Source: JBNLBT01 sp050303435 (GTDB lineage Bacteria > Pseudomonadota > Gammaproteobacteria > Xanthomonadales > Marinicellaceae). From it: a stretch of 6,420 bases of DNA. Below the pieces are notes generated by a model. That model searched no databases, was not told the origin of the DNA, and was given only the letters and a program-made list of their open reading frames with translations. The stretch spans positions 1 to 6,420 of the forward strand of contig JBNLBT010000145.1 in NCBI GenBank assembly GCA_050303435.1, written 5' to 3'. Positions 6,015 through 6,420 of the stretch are shown piece after piece. Positions within the stretch are counted from its first letter, which is position 1, and each line of letters starts with the position of its first letter. The position numbers were made by a program, and so were the translations under genes.

Positions 6015-6025
6015 TATTGAGTCAT

Positions 6026-6420
6026 TTAAAGGGCCGGATCGAAGCCGTTGCGGTGGATCAGATCCGGCAGCACCACCTCGTCGTAGCCGAGGTCCACATC
6101 GCCGATGAACGCCGGCACATTGGGGAAATCCGAACCGCGGACATCGCCCTGCTGATCTTCTTCAAACGGCTGGTATTGCGCGGTGTTGCAGTAATCAATG
6201 GCCAGCGATTCAGTCGACGGCTGATACAGGCCCAGAGGCGGTCGGATCAGCGCGGTGTCGCTGACGAGAAACCCGCGCGCACCGGCAAAACTCTGGTCAC
6301 CGGCGCCCGGGGCGCGGTTGACCAACAGACAGTCCGGACTGATGTCCATGCTCTGGGCGCGGCCGTTGTACTTGAATACGGCGTCGGACGGATCGTGATC
6401 GATCACGCTGTTGTACAACT
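6026..6420 (-). CDS. C-terminal part of an exported beta-helix (choice-of-anchor Q-type) protein, start outside the window
   Basis: About 130 residues are visible. The apparent start at 6418 is a TTG at the very edge with no visible ribosome site, so the gene is read as continuing beyond the window. The segment opens with NSVIDHDPSD, like a last rung of a right-handed parallel beta-helix. It then shows the degenerate series SLAIDYC (71-77), DQQGDVRG (88-95) and VDLGYDE (108-114), matching the AIDxG...D.RG...DIGAYE pattern I know from choice-of-anchor Q/CSLREA-type secreted proteins. Cys30 and Cys77 may pair. The end, PDLIHRNGFDPAL, carries an I[FH][KR]NGF[ED] motif shared with the protease fragment at the left edge. 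A terminator follows the TAA (6028-6026). It is presumably secreted or surface-displayed; its function is not recognisable from this fragment. Confidence 0.65.
   Translation of the reverse strand, partial: LYNSVIDHDPSDAVFKYNGRAQSMDISPDCLLVNRAPGAGDQSFAGARGFLVSDTALIRPPLGLYQPSTESLAIDYCNTAQYQPFEEDQQGDVRGSDFPNVPAFIGDVDLGYDEVVLPDLIHRNGFDPAL

Noticed and set aside
5921..6025. Upstream in-frame ATG at 6025 as start of the DUF11-like protein (35 extra residues)
   Set aside because: It would be translated through the terminator, would bury the signal peptide, and lacks the good ribosome site that ATG 5920 has.

Overview
The window looks like a piece of a moderately GC-rich gammaproteobacterial chromosome. 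The tesA-ybbA-ybbP gene group is a classic gammaproteobacterial neighbourhood. The flanking exported proteins end in short tails of the IFxxGFE type and in an IPTL/PEP-CTERM-like tail. From memory, these are common in Lysobacterales/Xanthomonadales and relatives such as Wenzhouxiangella, so that placement is an inference.

Left edge (1-182, + strand): the last 59 codons of an exported protein, most likely a subtilisin-like (S8) protease. A 118-bp gap (183-300) follows; it has no gene but holds two overlapping inverted repeats that could form alternative hairpins just before the next start codon.

Centre (301-4129, + strand): a tight three-gene operon. It encodes a TesA-type SGNH esterase/thioesterase carrying a lipoprotein signal, a YbbA/LolD/MacB-like ABC ATPase, and a large 10-TM YbbP-like FtsX/MacB permease. 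The ATPase starts 2 nt after tesA. The permease starts at a TTG that overlaps the ATPase stop codon in TTGA and has a good Shine-Dalgarno. Together they would form an inner-membrane mechanotransmission-type (type VII) ABC system coupled to a hydrolase acting on hydrophobic or acyl-chain substrates. Here TesA seems to be lipid-anchored, and Asp at +2 after the lipid-modified Cys predicts retention at the inner membrane beside the transporter.

Right half (4086-6420, - strand): reading leftward from the right edge, there is the C-terminal part of an exported beta-helix-type protein ending in a tail related to that of the protease at the left edge. Next comes a strong Rho-independent terminator, then a two-gene unit joined by an ATGA overlap: an exported protein with two DUF11-like modules and a C-terminal membrane/sorting tail, and a cytoplasmic alpha/beta hydrolase. 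The hydrolase gene runs 44 bp into the 3' end of ybbP, convergently.

Nothing here indicates a mobile element, CRISPR array, RNA gene or defence system. The points most worth a second look are the lipidated, inner-membrane-retained form of TesA in a TesA-YbbAP operon, the shared C-terminal tail on the two flanking secreted proteins, and the alternative hairpins before tesA.
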